From contig CACKZI010000006.1 of the NCBI GenBank assembly GCA_902604605.1, forward strand, positions 1 to 33,732: 33,732 nt of DNA. The letters run 5' to 3'. This document shows positions 16,417 to 26,455 of this stretch, piece by piece; within the stretch, counting starts at the first letter, position 1; each line of letters opens with the position of its first letter. Source of the stretch: an uncultured Pelagibacteraceae bacterium. GTDB taxonomy: Bacteria > Pseudomonadota > Alphaproteobacteria > Pelagibacterales > Pelagibacteraceae. The notes under the pieces are model-generated. The model was given only the letters and a program-made list of their open reading frames with translations, was not told the DNA's origin and searched no databases. The position numbers and the translations under genes are program-made.

Positions 16417-17742
16417 ATGCCAAAAAACTTATTCAAAATTGCTAAAGAAAAAAAAATAAAATACTTCTTAATAAGTTTTGTAGACTTATTTGGAGTATTA
16501 AGATCAAAATTAGTCCCTACGAGAGCTATTAAAGAAATGCAAGAGGCAGGGGCTGGATTTGCAGGGTTTGCTGCATGGCTCGATATGTCTCCAGCTGACT
16601 CTGATATGTTTGGTATTCCAGATCCTGATAGTCTTATTCAATTACCCTGGAATAAAGAAGTGGGGTGGTTAGCATCAGATCTTTGGATGAATGGAAAACC
16701 TGTAGAGGCATCACCAAGAATAATGCTTAAAAACCAAATTAAAAAACTTAAAAAAAAAGGTCTTACGATGAAGTCTGGTGTAGAATGTGAATACTTTCTT
16801 ATTTCGCCAGATGGAAATTCAATAGCTGATTTAAGAGATACTCAATCAAAGCCTTGTTATGATCAATCAGCATTAATGAGAAGGTACGATTTAATTAAAG
16901 AAATTTGTGATTGTATGATTGAAATGGGATGGGGTCCTTATCAAAATGATCACGAAGATGCTAATGGTCAATTTGAGATGAATTGGGATTATGATGATTG
17001 TTTATTAACTGCAGATAGACATACCTTTTTTAAATTTATGGTAAAAACTATTGCAGAAAAACATGGTTTAAGAGCTACTTTTATGCCCAAACCATTTGAA
17101 AATTTAACTGGAAATGGATGTCATGCGCATATTTCTGTTTGGGATGCAGGTAAAAATAAGTTTTTAGATAAATCAGATAAACTGGGCTTAAGTAAAATAG
17201 CTTATAATTTTCTAGGTGGTGTGATTAAAAACGCATCATCTTTATCAGCTTTTTTTAATCCTACAATTAATAGTTATCGAAGAATAAACGCTCCACCAAC
17301 AAAATCTGGAGCATCATGGTCACCAAGTAGTATTTCTTACACAGGTAACAATAGAACTCATATGATTAGAATTCCTGATCCAGGTAGATTTGAATTAAGA
17401 TTAATGGATGGTTCCGCTAATCCCTATTTGTTGCAAGCAAGTATTTTAGCTGCCGGTTTAGATGGATTGAAAAATAAAATTAGTCCAGGAAAACCGTTAA
17501 ATTGTAATATGTACGAAGATCATGAAAAATATCCTGATCTGCCAAAACTTCCAGATGAATTAGATCAATCACTTGAAAAACTAAAAAATAATAAAGATAT
17601 GAATGATGCATTTGGGAAAGATACAATTAACAGTTATATAAAGCTTAGAAATTCTGAAATTAAAGAATTCAAACGTAAAGAAAATTTCGATAAAACTAAA
17701 GCTATTACTAGGTGGGAACGAGATAATACGTTAGACTGTTAG
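16417..17742 (+). CDS. Type III glutamine synthetase-family protein, gamma-glutamylmethylamide synthetase (GMAS/GlnT)-like
   Basis: 441 aa; KKIKYFLISFVDLFGVLRSKLVPTRAIKEMQEAGAGFAGFAAWLD, QNDHEDANGQFEMNWDYDD, GNGCHAHISVWD, INSYRRINAP, RFELRLMDGSANPYLLQASILAAGLDG. Confidence 0.8.
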   Translation: MPKNLFKIAKEKKIKYFLISFVDLFGVLRSKLVPTRAIKEMQEAGAGFAGFAAWLDMSPADSDMFGIPDPDSLIQLPWNKEVGWLASDLWMNGKPVEASPRIMLKNQIKKLKKKGLTMKSGVECEYFLISPDGNSIADLRDTQSKPCYDQSALMRRYDLIKEICDCMIEMGWGPYQNDHEDANGQFEMNWDYDDCLLTADRHTFFKFMVKTIAEKHGLRATFMPKPFENLTGNGCHAHISVWDAGKNKFLDKSDKLGLSKIAYNFLGGVIKNASSLSAFFNPTINSYRRINAPPTKSGASWSPSSISYTGNNRTHMIRIPDPGRFELRLMDGSANPYLLQASILAAGLDGLKNKISPGKPLNCNMYEDHEKYPDLPKLPDELDQSLEKLKNNKDMNDAFGKDTINSYIKLRNSEIKEFKRKENFDKTKAITRWERDNTLDC

Positions 17743-17745
17743 ACT

Positions 17746-18873
17746 ATGACAATTTTATCTAACGGCCATTTGTGGAAACACAGTGAATTTATTGAAAATA
17801 AGAATTACTCCTTTGATAAAAATAAAATTTTTAATTCATTGTCAAAACAAGATATAGATCAGGCCTATCTGAGTATTTCCAGTTGGAAAGGATACTCTCC
17901 TACTCCACTAATTGAATTAGATAAACTATCAAAAGAATTAGGTCTTAATAAAATTTTTTATAAAGATGAAAGCAAGAGATTTGATCTTAAATCTTTCAAA
18001 GCACTTGGTGGAGCTTACGCAGTAGAAAAAGTTTCAAAAGGAAATAAAGACATTATAGTAGCAACTGCAACAGCAGGTAATCATGGTAGATCTGTTGCCT
18101 GGGGTGCTAAAAGACTTGGTCTTAAGTGTAAAATTTTTATTAGTGAATTTGTTAGTGACGCAAGAGGACAAGCAATGGCTGAACTTGGAGCCGATGTGGT
18201 AAAAGTCAAAGGCAATTATGAAAAATCATTGATTGAGTGTATTAAACAATCAACAGATAATAACTGGCAAATTGTTCAAGATGTAGCCTGGAAAGATTAC
18301 ATGATTGTTCCGAAATATACGATGGCAGGTTACACAGTTATGATGAAAGAGATAGTTGATCAAATTAACCAAAATAAAATTTCTCATATCATTTTACAAG
18401 CAGGTGTAGGTGGTATGGCAGGAGCAATGCTAGCAGGCATAACGAGATATCTTGATTATGTTCCGACTACTATGACTGTAGAGCCCGACAGTGCAGCTTG
18501 CGTTTTAGAAAGTATTAAAACAGGTAAAATAGAAAAAATTGATATTAAAAGAGAAAGTTTAATGGGAGGTATGTCGTGTGGGGAAGTATCATTGGTCCCA
18601 TGGGAAATTTTAAAAGATTCTGTTAAATATTGTATTAGTTTACCAGATGATGATGTTGCAAAAACTATGAGGCTACTAGGAAATGCAAGTTTTAGTAAAA
18701 AAAAAATAATAGCAGGAGAAAATTCGGCACCTGGTGTAATTAGTTTAATTGCAAGTTGCGAAGAAGAAAAAATAAAAGATAAAATTGGATTAAATAAAGA
18801 TTCAAATGTGATGTTAATTGGTTGTGAAGGGGATACAGACCAAGCAATGTATCAAAAACTAATTAATCAATAA
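17746..18873 (+). CDS. PLP-dependent diaminopropionate ammonia-lyase / threonine dehydratase-family enzyme
   Basis: PLP lysine motif DLKSFKALGGAYAV, TATAGNHGRSVAWGA, Gly-rich GVGGMAGAM, C-terminal GENSAPGVISL; closest to DpaL/YgeX-type. Confidence 0.78.
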   Translation: MTILSNGHLWKHSEFIENKNYSFDKNKIFNSLSKQDIDQAYLSISSWKGYSPTPLIELDKLSKELGLNKIFYKDESKRFDLKSFKALGGAYAVEKVSKGNKDIIVATATAGNHGRSVAWGAKRLGLKCKIFISEFVSDARGQAMAELGADVVKVKGNYEKSLIECIKQSTDNNWQIVQDVAWKDYMIVPKYTMAGYTVMMKEIVDQINQNKISHIILQAGVGGMAGAMLAGITRYLDYVPTTMTVEPDSAACVLESIKTGKIEKIDIKRESLMGGMSCGEVSLVPWEILKDSVKYCISLPDDDVAKTMRLLGNASFSKKKIIAGENSAPGVISLIASCEEEKIKDKIGLNKDSNVMLIGCEGDTDQAMYQKLINQ

Positions 18874-18882
18874 AAAACTTAA

Positions 18883-19344
18883 ATGAAAAAAATTTTTAAA
18901 AAAAAAATTGATAATCTTGATTTTTATAAAATTTTTAAACCAGAATTAACTCCAAAAAAAATGATGGAATTAGGTGTGTTTGGAGGAGCTTATTTTGGAT
19001 TAGATGTAAAAGAATATCCAAAAACATGGTTTAAAAATGTAAAATTAAGTAAAACTTTTGATGTAAATCTAAACAGGTTCAAGATTGTTTCAGGGCTATC
19101 AAGAGAACATTGGATTGAAAAAGGGTGGATTTTCGAAGAAGATCCCCTTGGTTGGTTTCAGTGGTATTGCAGATTCACTAATGGGAGAAGAATTCCACAA
19201 ATGGATGAAATTCAAATTAAAAGATGGAAAAATTTTAGAAGACATGTTCTCGCAATTGAGAAAAATTGCGAAAAAGGTGACCTTGGATGTAGAAGAAGAC
19301 AAAGACAAGCAATTTTACAATGGGCTTATAATCCTTATAGATAA
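18883..19344 (+). CDS. Conserved-looking hypothetical protein (153 aa)
   Basis: ORF immediately after the PLP enzyme; aromatic-rich core GLSREHWIEKGWIFEEDPLGWFQWYCRF and C-terminal CRRRQRQAILQWAYNPYR. Confidence 0.75.
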   Translation: MKKIFKKKIDNLDFYKIFKPELTPKKMMELGVFGGAYFGLDVKEYPKTWFKNVKLSKTFDVNLNRFKIVSGLSREHWIEKGWIFEEDPLGWFQWYCRFTNGRRIPQMDEIQIKRWKNFRRHVLAIEKNCEKGDLGCRRRQRQAILQWAYNPYR

Positions 19345-19351
19345 GTGAATA

Positions 19352-19771
19352 TTAATCTCCTAAATAATGAAAAGTTATTTTTCTTAATTGAGGGGCTAAA
19401 CGATGTTCAAAAAGATATAAAGCTTGCCAAGTTCCAAGAATAGGATCTCCATTTTTGATACTTAAAGTTATTTGATTGTTAATTAAAGAAGACTTTATAT
19501 GAGCTGGCATATCATCTTTACCTTCGGTTGTATGAATATAAAGAGAATTATCCATTGGCACTAATTTATTAAAATAATTAATTAGATCTGTTTGTACATC
19601 TGGATCAGCATTTTCTTGTAGAATTAGTGACGCACTAGTATGTTGAATATTTAAATTTAAAATACCATTTTTAAAATTGTTTTTTTTTATCCAATTTATT
19701 ACTTGATCTGTAAACTCATAAAGTTTTTGACCATTTGTATTTATTTTAAAATCAAAGAATTCTTGCTTCAT
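19352..19771 (-). CDS. yjbQ: YjbQ/UPF0047 family protein (secondary thiamine-phosphate synthase-like)
   Basis: GILNLNIQHTSASLILQENADPDVQTDL, HTTEGKDDMPAHIKSSLINNQ, LGTWQALYLFEHR motifs. Confidence 0.9.
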   Translation of the reverse strand: MKQEFFDFKINTNGQKLYEFTDQVINWIKKNNFKNGILNLNIQHTSASLILQENADPDVQTDLINYFNKLVPMDNSLYIHTTEGKDDMPAHIKSSLINNQITLSIKNGDPILGTWQALYLFEHRLAPQLRKITFHYLGD

Positions 19772-19774
19772 ATT

Positions 19775-20821
19775 CTAATTATGATTTATTGAGGTTAACT
19801 CGTATAATCGACTAACAGTTCTCTTGAATGGTTCTGCCAAACTTTTTGATGAATTAATTGATTTTAAATTCATTCTAGATGTAATCATCAAGGGAATTTT
19901 TTTCTCGTAAAGAATATCAATTAAAGTAATAAACCTTTGTTGTTGATTTGAGTTATCTTCATTAAAATCAGGTAAATCCTCAATGAGAAGAAAATCGCAA
20001 ATATTTGCAATACCAATATAATCTTCAGAACCCAAATTTCTATTACATAATTCATTAAACTCAATTTTCATGATTCCATCAAAAAAATTTTTAATTTCTA
20101 TTTTGCGTCCTTTTATCTCTAAAATTTTTGAAGATTTATTCTTATTTTTAGTAATTTTTCTTAAAAACTTATTAATTATGAAGTTAGTTGATTGATTAAT
20201 TGGAGATAAAAACCTATCTAAACTTTTATTATTATCTAATCGATAATCATCTTCAATTAACAATTCTTTTTCAAAAGAATTTTTTTTTAAAATCTTTATA
20301 AATGGAATAAACTGATCTCTTTGCAGTCCATCTTTGTAAAGATCATTAATCTTTATATTTGATGTAAAAATTACTTTAATTTTTTCATCAAATATTTTTT
20401 TAAATAATTTACCTAAAATCATAGCATCTACAATATTGGTAACTTGAAATTCATCAAAATAAATTAATTGAGTTTTTTTACCTAAATCTTTCACAAATAA
20501 TTCAATTTGATTACTTTTATTTTTGTTTTCAAAAATAAAATTATGAAATTTGATCATGAATTCATTAAAATGAAGCCTTAATTTTTTTTCCTTCAATTCT
20601 TTAAAGAAAAAATTTAATATCATTGTTTTACCAACACCTACATCACCAACTAGATAAAATCCAAGCTTGTTACTATTTTTTTTAAAAATTTTACTTAGTA
20701 AACTTTGATGAAAATTATTATTGTAATAAACTTTTAGATTATTGATTATATCTAGTTGATTTTGATTAATTTCGTATTTTTTATCTTTACAATAATCCAA
20801 GAAAAATTTTTTTAGATTCAT
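19775..20821 (-). CDS. zapE: Cell division protein ZapE (AFG1-like ATPase)
   Basis: GFYLVGDVGVGKTMILNFFF Walker A, IYFDEFQVTNIVDAMILGKLF Walker B region of AFG1 family. Confidence 0.9.
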   Translation of the reverse strand: MNLKKFFLDYCKDKKYEINQNQLDIINNLKVYYNNNFHQSLLSKIFKKNSNKLGFYLVGDVGVGKTMILNFFFKELKEKKLRLHFNEFMIKFHNFIFENKNKSNQIELFVKDLGKKTQLIYFDEFQVTNIVDAMILGKLFKKIFDEKIKVIFTSNIKINDLYKDGLQRDQFIPFIKILKKNSFEKELLIEDDYRLDNNKSLDRFLSPINQSTNFIINKFLRKITKNKNKSSKILEIKGRKIEIKNFFDGIMKIEFNELCNRNLGSEDYIGIANICDFLLIEDLPDFNEDNSNQQQRFITLIDILYEKKIPLMITSRMNLKSINSSKSLAEPFKRTVSRLYELTSINHN

Positions 20822-21246
20822 CTTTTTGTTTTAAAGTCTATTCCATACTCTGATCTAGGACCTTTTCTAAATCCAAAGGGTCCAGATATAAAAATTGTCA
20901 TTGGTTTTGTTCCTGGCTCTAAATCAACTCTATGAAAAGTATTTGCCGATCTAAAACCTATATAACCTGGCTTTCTCCAAAATTTACCATTTTTTGTTGT
21001 TTCCCAATAACCTCCCCTAAGTATTATTGTTATAAATGGACAAAGATGATTATGAACACCATCACCATGATCATCTGCTAACATTTCATGTATTAAAATG
21101 TTAAATGGAAACCACTTAGGTCTATTTCTAAATAAAACATAATATCTATTCATCCATGGTTTTGCTAAATCAAATCTAGGATGAGAAGGTCCTCTATCTA
21201 AAACAACCTTTTTTCGACCAATAAAATTCAAAAATTTTAAAAACAT
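20818..21246 (-). CDS. Cupin-like protein of unknown function
   Basis: Cupin-type metal motif DDHGDGVHNHLCPFITIILRGGYWET...NTFHRVDL; overlaps the neighbouring gene. Confidence 0.6.
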   Translation of the reverse strand: MFLKFLNFIGRKKVVLDRGPSHPRFDLAKPWMNRYYVLFRNRPKWFPFNILIHEMLADDHGDGVHNHLCPFITIILRGGYWETTKNGKFWRKPGYIGFRSANTFHRVDLEPGTKPMTIFISGPFGFRKGPRSEYGIDFKTKR

Positions 21247-22550
21247 TAATTTAATTTAATAATTGAATCATTTTTAATTAAAAATAAATTTTTATTATGA
21301 ATGAAGGGCTTAGAGATTTTTTCATTATCAATTTTTGAACTTGAAACTGTTTTTCCAGATAAAATATCTACAATCAGTAGTCTACCATTGCTAGTTGTGA
21401 CATATATATTTTTTAAACCAACAACAAAACCAGATGGTTTTATTTTAGATCTTTTTTTTATTTTAAAATTTTGAAAAATATCTGTAACTCTAATAATATT
21501 ACCTGTCCTTTTTTCCAATATTATTAAATAACCCTCAAGTGAAATTGAAATTATATAATCATCAATTATAGCAGATCTGAGGTTAGAATTTATTTTATTC
21601 TCCCAATTAAAACTTCCTGATTTTATATCGATTGAAAAAAATTGATTTCTATTATTTGAAAAAAACAGAGATTCTTTATCAGTTATAATATCTGAAGTTT
21701 GTAGTGTAAATGCAGACTCATAAATCAAACTACTTTGAGTTGGTAATTGCCACAGCAACTCACCATCATTTAAACTTGCAGCAGTTATATCTCCATTAGA
21801 ATTATTAAAGTAAATAATTTCATCAACTATCACCATGGAAAGTTTTTTTTGAGATCGAATTAATGTATCTTCAGTTTTAATATTCCAAAGTTCTTTTCCA
21901 TCTTTTAATGAAAAGCATCTCAATGTATTTGAAAAATCAATAATAAAAAACTTCTCTCCATAAATCTTAATTTGTGAATTAAATGGTGCAATATTATAAT
22001 TTGTCCAAATGATATCACCAGTATAAATATCGAGCATATAATATTTTGCTATATTGTCTGCTACTATCAAATATTTTTTATTACTAGCAAATTGTAAAAT
22101 AGGGTTCATTTTTTTTTCTAATTTTGAATAATAATTTTTTTTCCAAATTAATTTTGAATCATTATTAAATTGTAAAATTGACCCTTTGTTATCAAAAAAA
22201 ATAATATTATTATTATTAAAAGAAATTTCTGGTTGATATTGATTAAATTTTTTTATTCTAGAAAATTTATATCGTGATGATTTTTTTAAATTTCCATCTA
22301 TATTGAAAATATTATTGCTATTAAAATTATCACTTAAAGATGAATTATTTGAAATTTTTGTCTTATAACGAAATTTCAAGCCTGAATTAAATTCTTTTTT
22401 TAAAGCCTCTTCTTTTGGAAAAAGTTCCTGATAATCTTTAATTTTTTCTTTCTCAACAACTTTTGGTTTAGACCAAAATTTTGAGCCTTCATGAAATGAG
22501 CATGCAGAAATTAATATTAAAACTAAAAATAAATCTAATGTCTTAATCAC
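21246..22550 (-). CDS. bamB: Outer-membrane assembly lipoprotein BamB (PQQ-like beta-propeller)
   Basis: Lipobox-like LILISACS; repeats GDIIWTNYN, DGKELWNIKT, DGELLWQLPT. Confidence 0.85.
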   Translation of the reverse strand: MIKTLDLFLVLILISACSFHEGSKFWSKPKVVEKEKIKDYQELFPKEEALKKEFNSGLKFRYKTKISNNSSLSDNFNSNNIFNIDGNLKKSSRYKFSRIKKFNQYQPEISFNNNNIIFFDNKGSILQFNNDSKLIWKKNYYSKLEKKMNPILQFASNKKYLIVADNIAKYYMLDIYTGDIIWTNYNIAPFNSQIKIYGEKFFIIDFSNTLRCFSLKDGKELWNIKTEDTLIRSQKKLSMVIVDEIIYFNNSNGDITAASLNDGELLWQLPTQSSLIYESAFTLQTSDIITDKESLFFSNNRNQFFSIDIKSGSFNWENKINSNLRSAIIDDYIISISLEGYLIILEKRTGNIIRVTDIFQNFKIKKRSKIKPSGFVVGLKNIYVTTSNGRLLIVDILSGKTVSSSKIDNEKISKPFIHNKNLFLIKNDSIIKLN

Positions 22551-23187
22551 TTAAATCTCTATTAAGTCTCTTTTGAGTTTCTTTCATAATATCTTGGTTC
22601 GCATTTTCGACAGCAAGTATTTGATTATAAAATTCTTTAGATTTTATTTTTTCATTTTTGAAATAAAAATATTCAGCTAACAAATACAGGGCGTGAGATT
22701 TCCATACACTCTTTGAATTAATAATTGGATTTAAAATATCCAATAACTCTTTCTCAGTACTTAAATCAGCATTAAAAAGAGCCTTTTTATATATAATAAG
22801 ATACATAATTTCTTTTTCTAAAGAGGTTTCGTTTATTAAAATATCAAACAGATTATTAATTTCACCTTTATTTGAAATCAAGTTGTTATCAATTAAAAAA
22901 TATAATGAAAGTGGAGAATATGTTGTATCTTTTTTGTTTATTATATCCAAAAGTTCATTCTTAGTAATTTCTTTTGTTTCATTTGAAAAATTAATAATCG
23001 CAGAGTTATATAAATTTGAAATATCTATTTTTTGTTTACTCTTAAATTCTTTAATTCCAAAAAAACCCATTAATATTAAAATAATAGAAATTAAAACAAT
23101 AATAATTTTTTTTTTATTATTTTTTAAAAAATTTTTTATCTTTTCGACACGTGTATTTGAATCTATAATTGCTAAATCTTCATCCAT
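22543..23187 (-). CDS. TPR/YfgM-like membrane protein
   Basis: N-terminal TM (KKIIIVLISIILILMGFFGI) and helical repeat domain; directly upstream of bamB as in YfgM-BamB arrangements. Confidence 0.7.
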   Translation of the reverse strand: MDEDLAIIDSNTRVEKIKNFLKNNKKKIIIVLISIILILMGFFGIKEFKSKQKIDISNLYNSAIINFSNETKEITKNELLDIINKKDTTYSPLSLYFLIDNNLISNKGEINNLFDILINETSLEKEIMYLIIYKKALFNADLSTEKELLDILNPIINSKSVWKSHALYLLAEYFYFKNEKIKSKEFYNQILAVENANQDIMKETQKRLNRDLSD

Positions 23188-23189
23188 AA

Positions 23190-25859
23190 TTAAACCATTT
23201 TTCTAAGAACATATTGAAGAATTCCGCCATTTTTATAATACTCTAATTCATTTTTAGTATCTATCCTACATAATGTTTCAATTTTTTTTATCTCACCTGA
23301 AGAATATTTAATTTCTAAAGTTACTTTGTCTGAAGGATTTATTCCTTTTTCAATTTCTTTGATACTGATTAATTCTGATCCTACTAAGTTCAAATTTTTT
23401 CTGTTCACATTATTTATGAATTGTATGGGTAGAATTCCCATGCCAATTAAATTTGATCTGTGTATTCTTTCAAAACTCTCAGCAATAACCGCTTTTACAC
23501 CTAATAATTTTGTACCTTTCGCTGCCCAATCCCTAGATGATCCAGTACCATATTCTTTCCCTCCAATAACCACTAAATCTGTTCCCCTTTTCTTATATTC
23601 GATAACTGCATCGTAAATATGCATTACTTTTTCTTCTGGATATAGTTTTGTAAAACCACCTTCAGTTCCAGGAGCCATTTCATTTTTAATTCTAATATTT
23701 GCAAAAGTTCCTCTCATCATCACCTCGTGATTTCCTCTTCTTGACCCATAGGAATTATAATCTTTTGGTAGAATTTGATGTTTCATAAAATATTCTCCAG
23801 TTGGACTATCTTTTTGAATGTTACCTGCAGGTGAAATATGGTCCGTAGTAACCATATCACCTAAAATTAATAATGGTCTTGCATCTTTAATCTTTTTAAA
23901 GCCCTCAGGTTTATCTGGAAGATTTTCAAAAAAGGGTGGTTTTTTTACATATGTTGAATTTTCCTCCCAATCATAAATACTACTTTTTTTAGTTTTAATT
24001 TTTTGCCACTGTTTAGGTCCCTCAGATACATTAGAATATCTTTTGATAAACATTTCTGCATTTAGAGATAATTTTAATAAATCTTCAATTTCCTTATTCG
24101 TTGGCCATATATCTTTCATAAAAATATCATTTCCATTTTTATCTTTTCCTAGAGAATCTTTATACAAATCAAAACTCATGTGTCCTGCCAAGGCATATGC
24201 TACAACTAATGGGGGTGATGCTAAGTAATTTGCCTTAATATGAGGAGATATTCTTCCCTCAAAATTTCTGTTACCAGATAAAACTGAAACAGCATAAATA
24301 TTTTTATCTTGTATAGCCGAAACAATATTATCATCTAATGGTCCAGAGTTGCCTATGCACGTTGTGCAACCATAACCAACAAGATTGAATCCAAGTTTGT
24401 CTAAATAAATGTTCAATCCTGCTTTTTCTAAATAATCAGTAACCACTTGAGAACCAGGAGCAAGTGAGGTTTTAACCCAAGGTTTTACCTCAAGACCTAA
24501 TTCTACAGCTTTTTTTGCTAGTAAACCGGCTCCAATGAGAACATTTGGATTAGATGTATTAGTGCAAGAGGTTATGGCAGCAATTAAAATTGAGCCATCT
24601 TTAATTTCAAATTCAGTATTAGGTACTTTTGAAGTAGAAAAATCATTTTTTTTTGTAATTTCTTTAAAGCTTTTATCAAAACTTTTCTTAGCATCAGTCA
24701 ATAATACCTTATCTTGAGGTCTTTTAGGTCCAGAAATTGTTGGCACTATCGTTGACATATCTAATGTTAATGTGTCAGTAAACTCAATGTCACTGCTAGC
24801 CCATAAACCTTGAGCCTTGGCATATTCCTCAACTATTTTAACAGTATCATTATTTCTTCCTGAAAATTTAAGATATTTTAAAGTTTCATCATCAATAGGA
24901 AAAAAACCACAAGTCGCACCATACTCGGGAGCCATGTTGGCTATTGTTGCTCGATCAGCTAAAGTTAAATTTTTTAATCCCTCTCCGTAAAATTCTACAA
25001 ATTTTCCAACTACACCTTTGTCTCTTAACATTTTGACAACGGTTAAAACTAAGTCAGTAGCAGTTGTGCCTTCTGGCATTCTATTTCTAATCTCAAAACC
25101 TATTACTTCTGGAATTAACATTGATATTGGCTGACCCAACATGCCAGCTTCAGCTTCAATTCCTCCAACACCCCAACCTAAAACTGATAGACCATTTACC
25201 ATTGTAGTGTGACTATCGGTACCCACAAGTGTATCTGGAAATAAGTAATTATCATCTTTGTATTTTTCTGACCAAACTACTTTAGATAGGTATTCTAAAT
25301 TTACTTGATGACATATTCCTGTGCCTGGAGGAACAATTCTAAAATTATTAAATGCTTGCTGCCCCCATTTTAAAAATGAATATCGTTCTCCATTTCTATT
25401 GAATTCAATTTCAACATTTTTGTCAAATGAGTCTGATTTAGCCGATTGATCCACTTGAACCGAATGATCAATAACTAAATCAACCGCTGAAAGAGGATTA
25501 ATTGTGTTTGGATCTTTATTTTTTTCTTTTACAGCCTCTCTCATCGCAGCTAGGTCTGCAACAGCTGGTATTCCTGTATAATCTTGCAACAAAACTCTTG
25601 CAGGTCTATATGCTATTTCTGTTTTAGATTTTTTTTCTTTAAGCCAATTTTTTATTGACTCAATTTGATTTTTATTTACTGATAAATCATCTTCGTATCT
25701 TAAAAGATTTTCTAAAAGAACTTTAAGAGATTTTGGTAATTTTGAAATTCCACTCAAACCATTATTTTCTGCTTTAGTTAAGGAAAAAATTTTATAACTT
25801 TTATTCTTTATCTTTATATCTGATAATGAATTGTACGAATTTTTTGTCCCTGGTATCAT
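23190..25859 (-). CDS. acnA: Aconitate hydratase AcnA
   Basis: 889 aa; AAITSCTNTSNPNVLIGAGLLAKKA, GYGCTTCIGNSGPL, GSRRGNHEVMMRGTFANIRI, GKEYGTGSSRDWAAKGT. Confidence 0.97.
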   Translation of the reverse strand: MIPGTKNSYNSLSDIKIKNKSYKIFSLTKAENNGLSGISKLPKSLKVLLENLLRYEDDLSVNKNQIESIKNWLKEKKSKTEIAYRPARVLLQDYTGIPAVADLAAMREAVKEKNKDPNTINPLSAVDLVIDHSVQVDQSAKSDSFDKNVEIEFNRNGERYSFLKWGQQAFNNFRIVPPGTGICHQVNLEYLSKVVWSEKYKDDNYLFPDTLVGTDSHTTMVNGLSVLGWGVGGIEAEAGMLGQPISMLIPEVIGFEIRNRMPEGTTATDLVLTVVKMLRDKGVVGKFVEFYGEGLKNLTLADRATIANMAPEYGATCGFFPIDDETLKYLKFSGRNNDTVKIVEEYAKAQGLWASSDIEFTDTLTLDMSTIVPTISGPKRPQDKVLLTDAKKSFDKSFKEITKKNDFSTSKVPNTEFEIKDGSILIAAITSCTNTSNPNVLIGAGLLAKKAVELGLEVKPWVKTSLAPGSQVVTDYLEKAGLNIYLDKLGFNLVGYGCTTCIGNSGPLDDNIVSAIQDKNIYAVSVLSGNRNFEGRISPHIKANYLASPPLVVAYALAGHMSFDLYKDSLGKDKNGNDIFMKDIWPTNKEIEDLLKLSLNAEMFIKRYSNVSEGPKQWQKIKTKKSSIYDWEENSTYVKKPPFFENLPDKPEGFKKIKDARPLLILGDMVTTDHISPAGNIQKDSPTGEYFMKHQILPKDYNSYGSRRGNHEVMMRGTFANIRIKNEMAPGTEGGFTKLYPEEKVMHIYDAVIEYKKRGTDLVVIGGKEYGTGSSRDWAAKGTKLLGVKAVIAESFERIHRSNLIGMGILPIQFINNVNRKNLNLVGSELISIKEIEKGINPSDKVTLEIKYSSGEIKKIETLCRIDTKNELEYYKNGGILQYVLRKMV

Positions 25860-25862
25860 AGT

Positions 25863-26453
25863 TTATATATAAAATGTAATTATGCTTAAAAGAAGAAGCC
25901 CTGACATAGCATAATTAAAGTACTTAATAAATTTATCATTTGTCGCAAATTTCCTTAAAAATTTACCTATAAATGTCCATAACGTTATACTTGTTGAGGA
26001 AAATAAGAAAGCCAGAAGAACTACTTGAGTCGCATAGTTAATATAATTTTCACCTAATTCAACGTAAGTAGAAACTACTATTATGGCTACCATTACCCCT
26101 TTTGGATTTAAATATTGAAAAAGAAAAGTTTCTATGAATTTGACAGGGTTTTCTTTTTTAGTTTCATCTGAATGTGTAGAAGACGCAATTTTATATGCTA
26201 AATAAATTAGAAATAGTGTTCCCAAATACTTTATAATAATTTGTATAATTGGAAATAATTTAAATACATTTATTAAACCAATAGTTAAAAAAATAACTAA
26301 TGAAGTAAAACCTAAGGTAACACCTAGAATGTGTGGAATTGTTTTGGTAATTCCAAAATTAAAACCTGAGTAAGAAGCAACCACATTGTTTGGTCCTGGT
26401 GTATAAGCTGTTACAAACCAGAACAAAGCTATTGATAAGATTTCTGGATGCAT
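25863..26453 (-). CDS. LysE/RhtB family amino-acid exporter
   Basis: TPGPNNVVASYSGFNFG motif and ~6 TM segments. Confidence 0.88.
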   Translation of the reverse strand: MHPEILSIALFWFVTAYTPGPNNVVASYSGFNFGITKTIPHILGVTLGFTSLVIFLTIGLINVFKLFPIIQIIIKYLGTLFLIYLAYKIASSTHSDETKKENPVKFIETFLFQYLNPKGVMVAIIVVSTYVELGENYINYATQVVLLAFLFSSTSITLWTFIGKFLRKFATNDKFIKYFNYAMSGLLLLSIITFYI

Positions 26454-26455
26454 AT

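Noticed and set aside
19085-19348. 87-aa ORF overlapping the 153-aa hypothetical in another frame
   Set aside because: The 153-aa frame has a better composition and 9-nt spacing to the upstream gene; the alternative starts mid-gene.
23326-24717. Plus-strand ORFs antisense to aconitase
   Set aside because: Shadow ORFs over a highly conserved gene.
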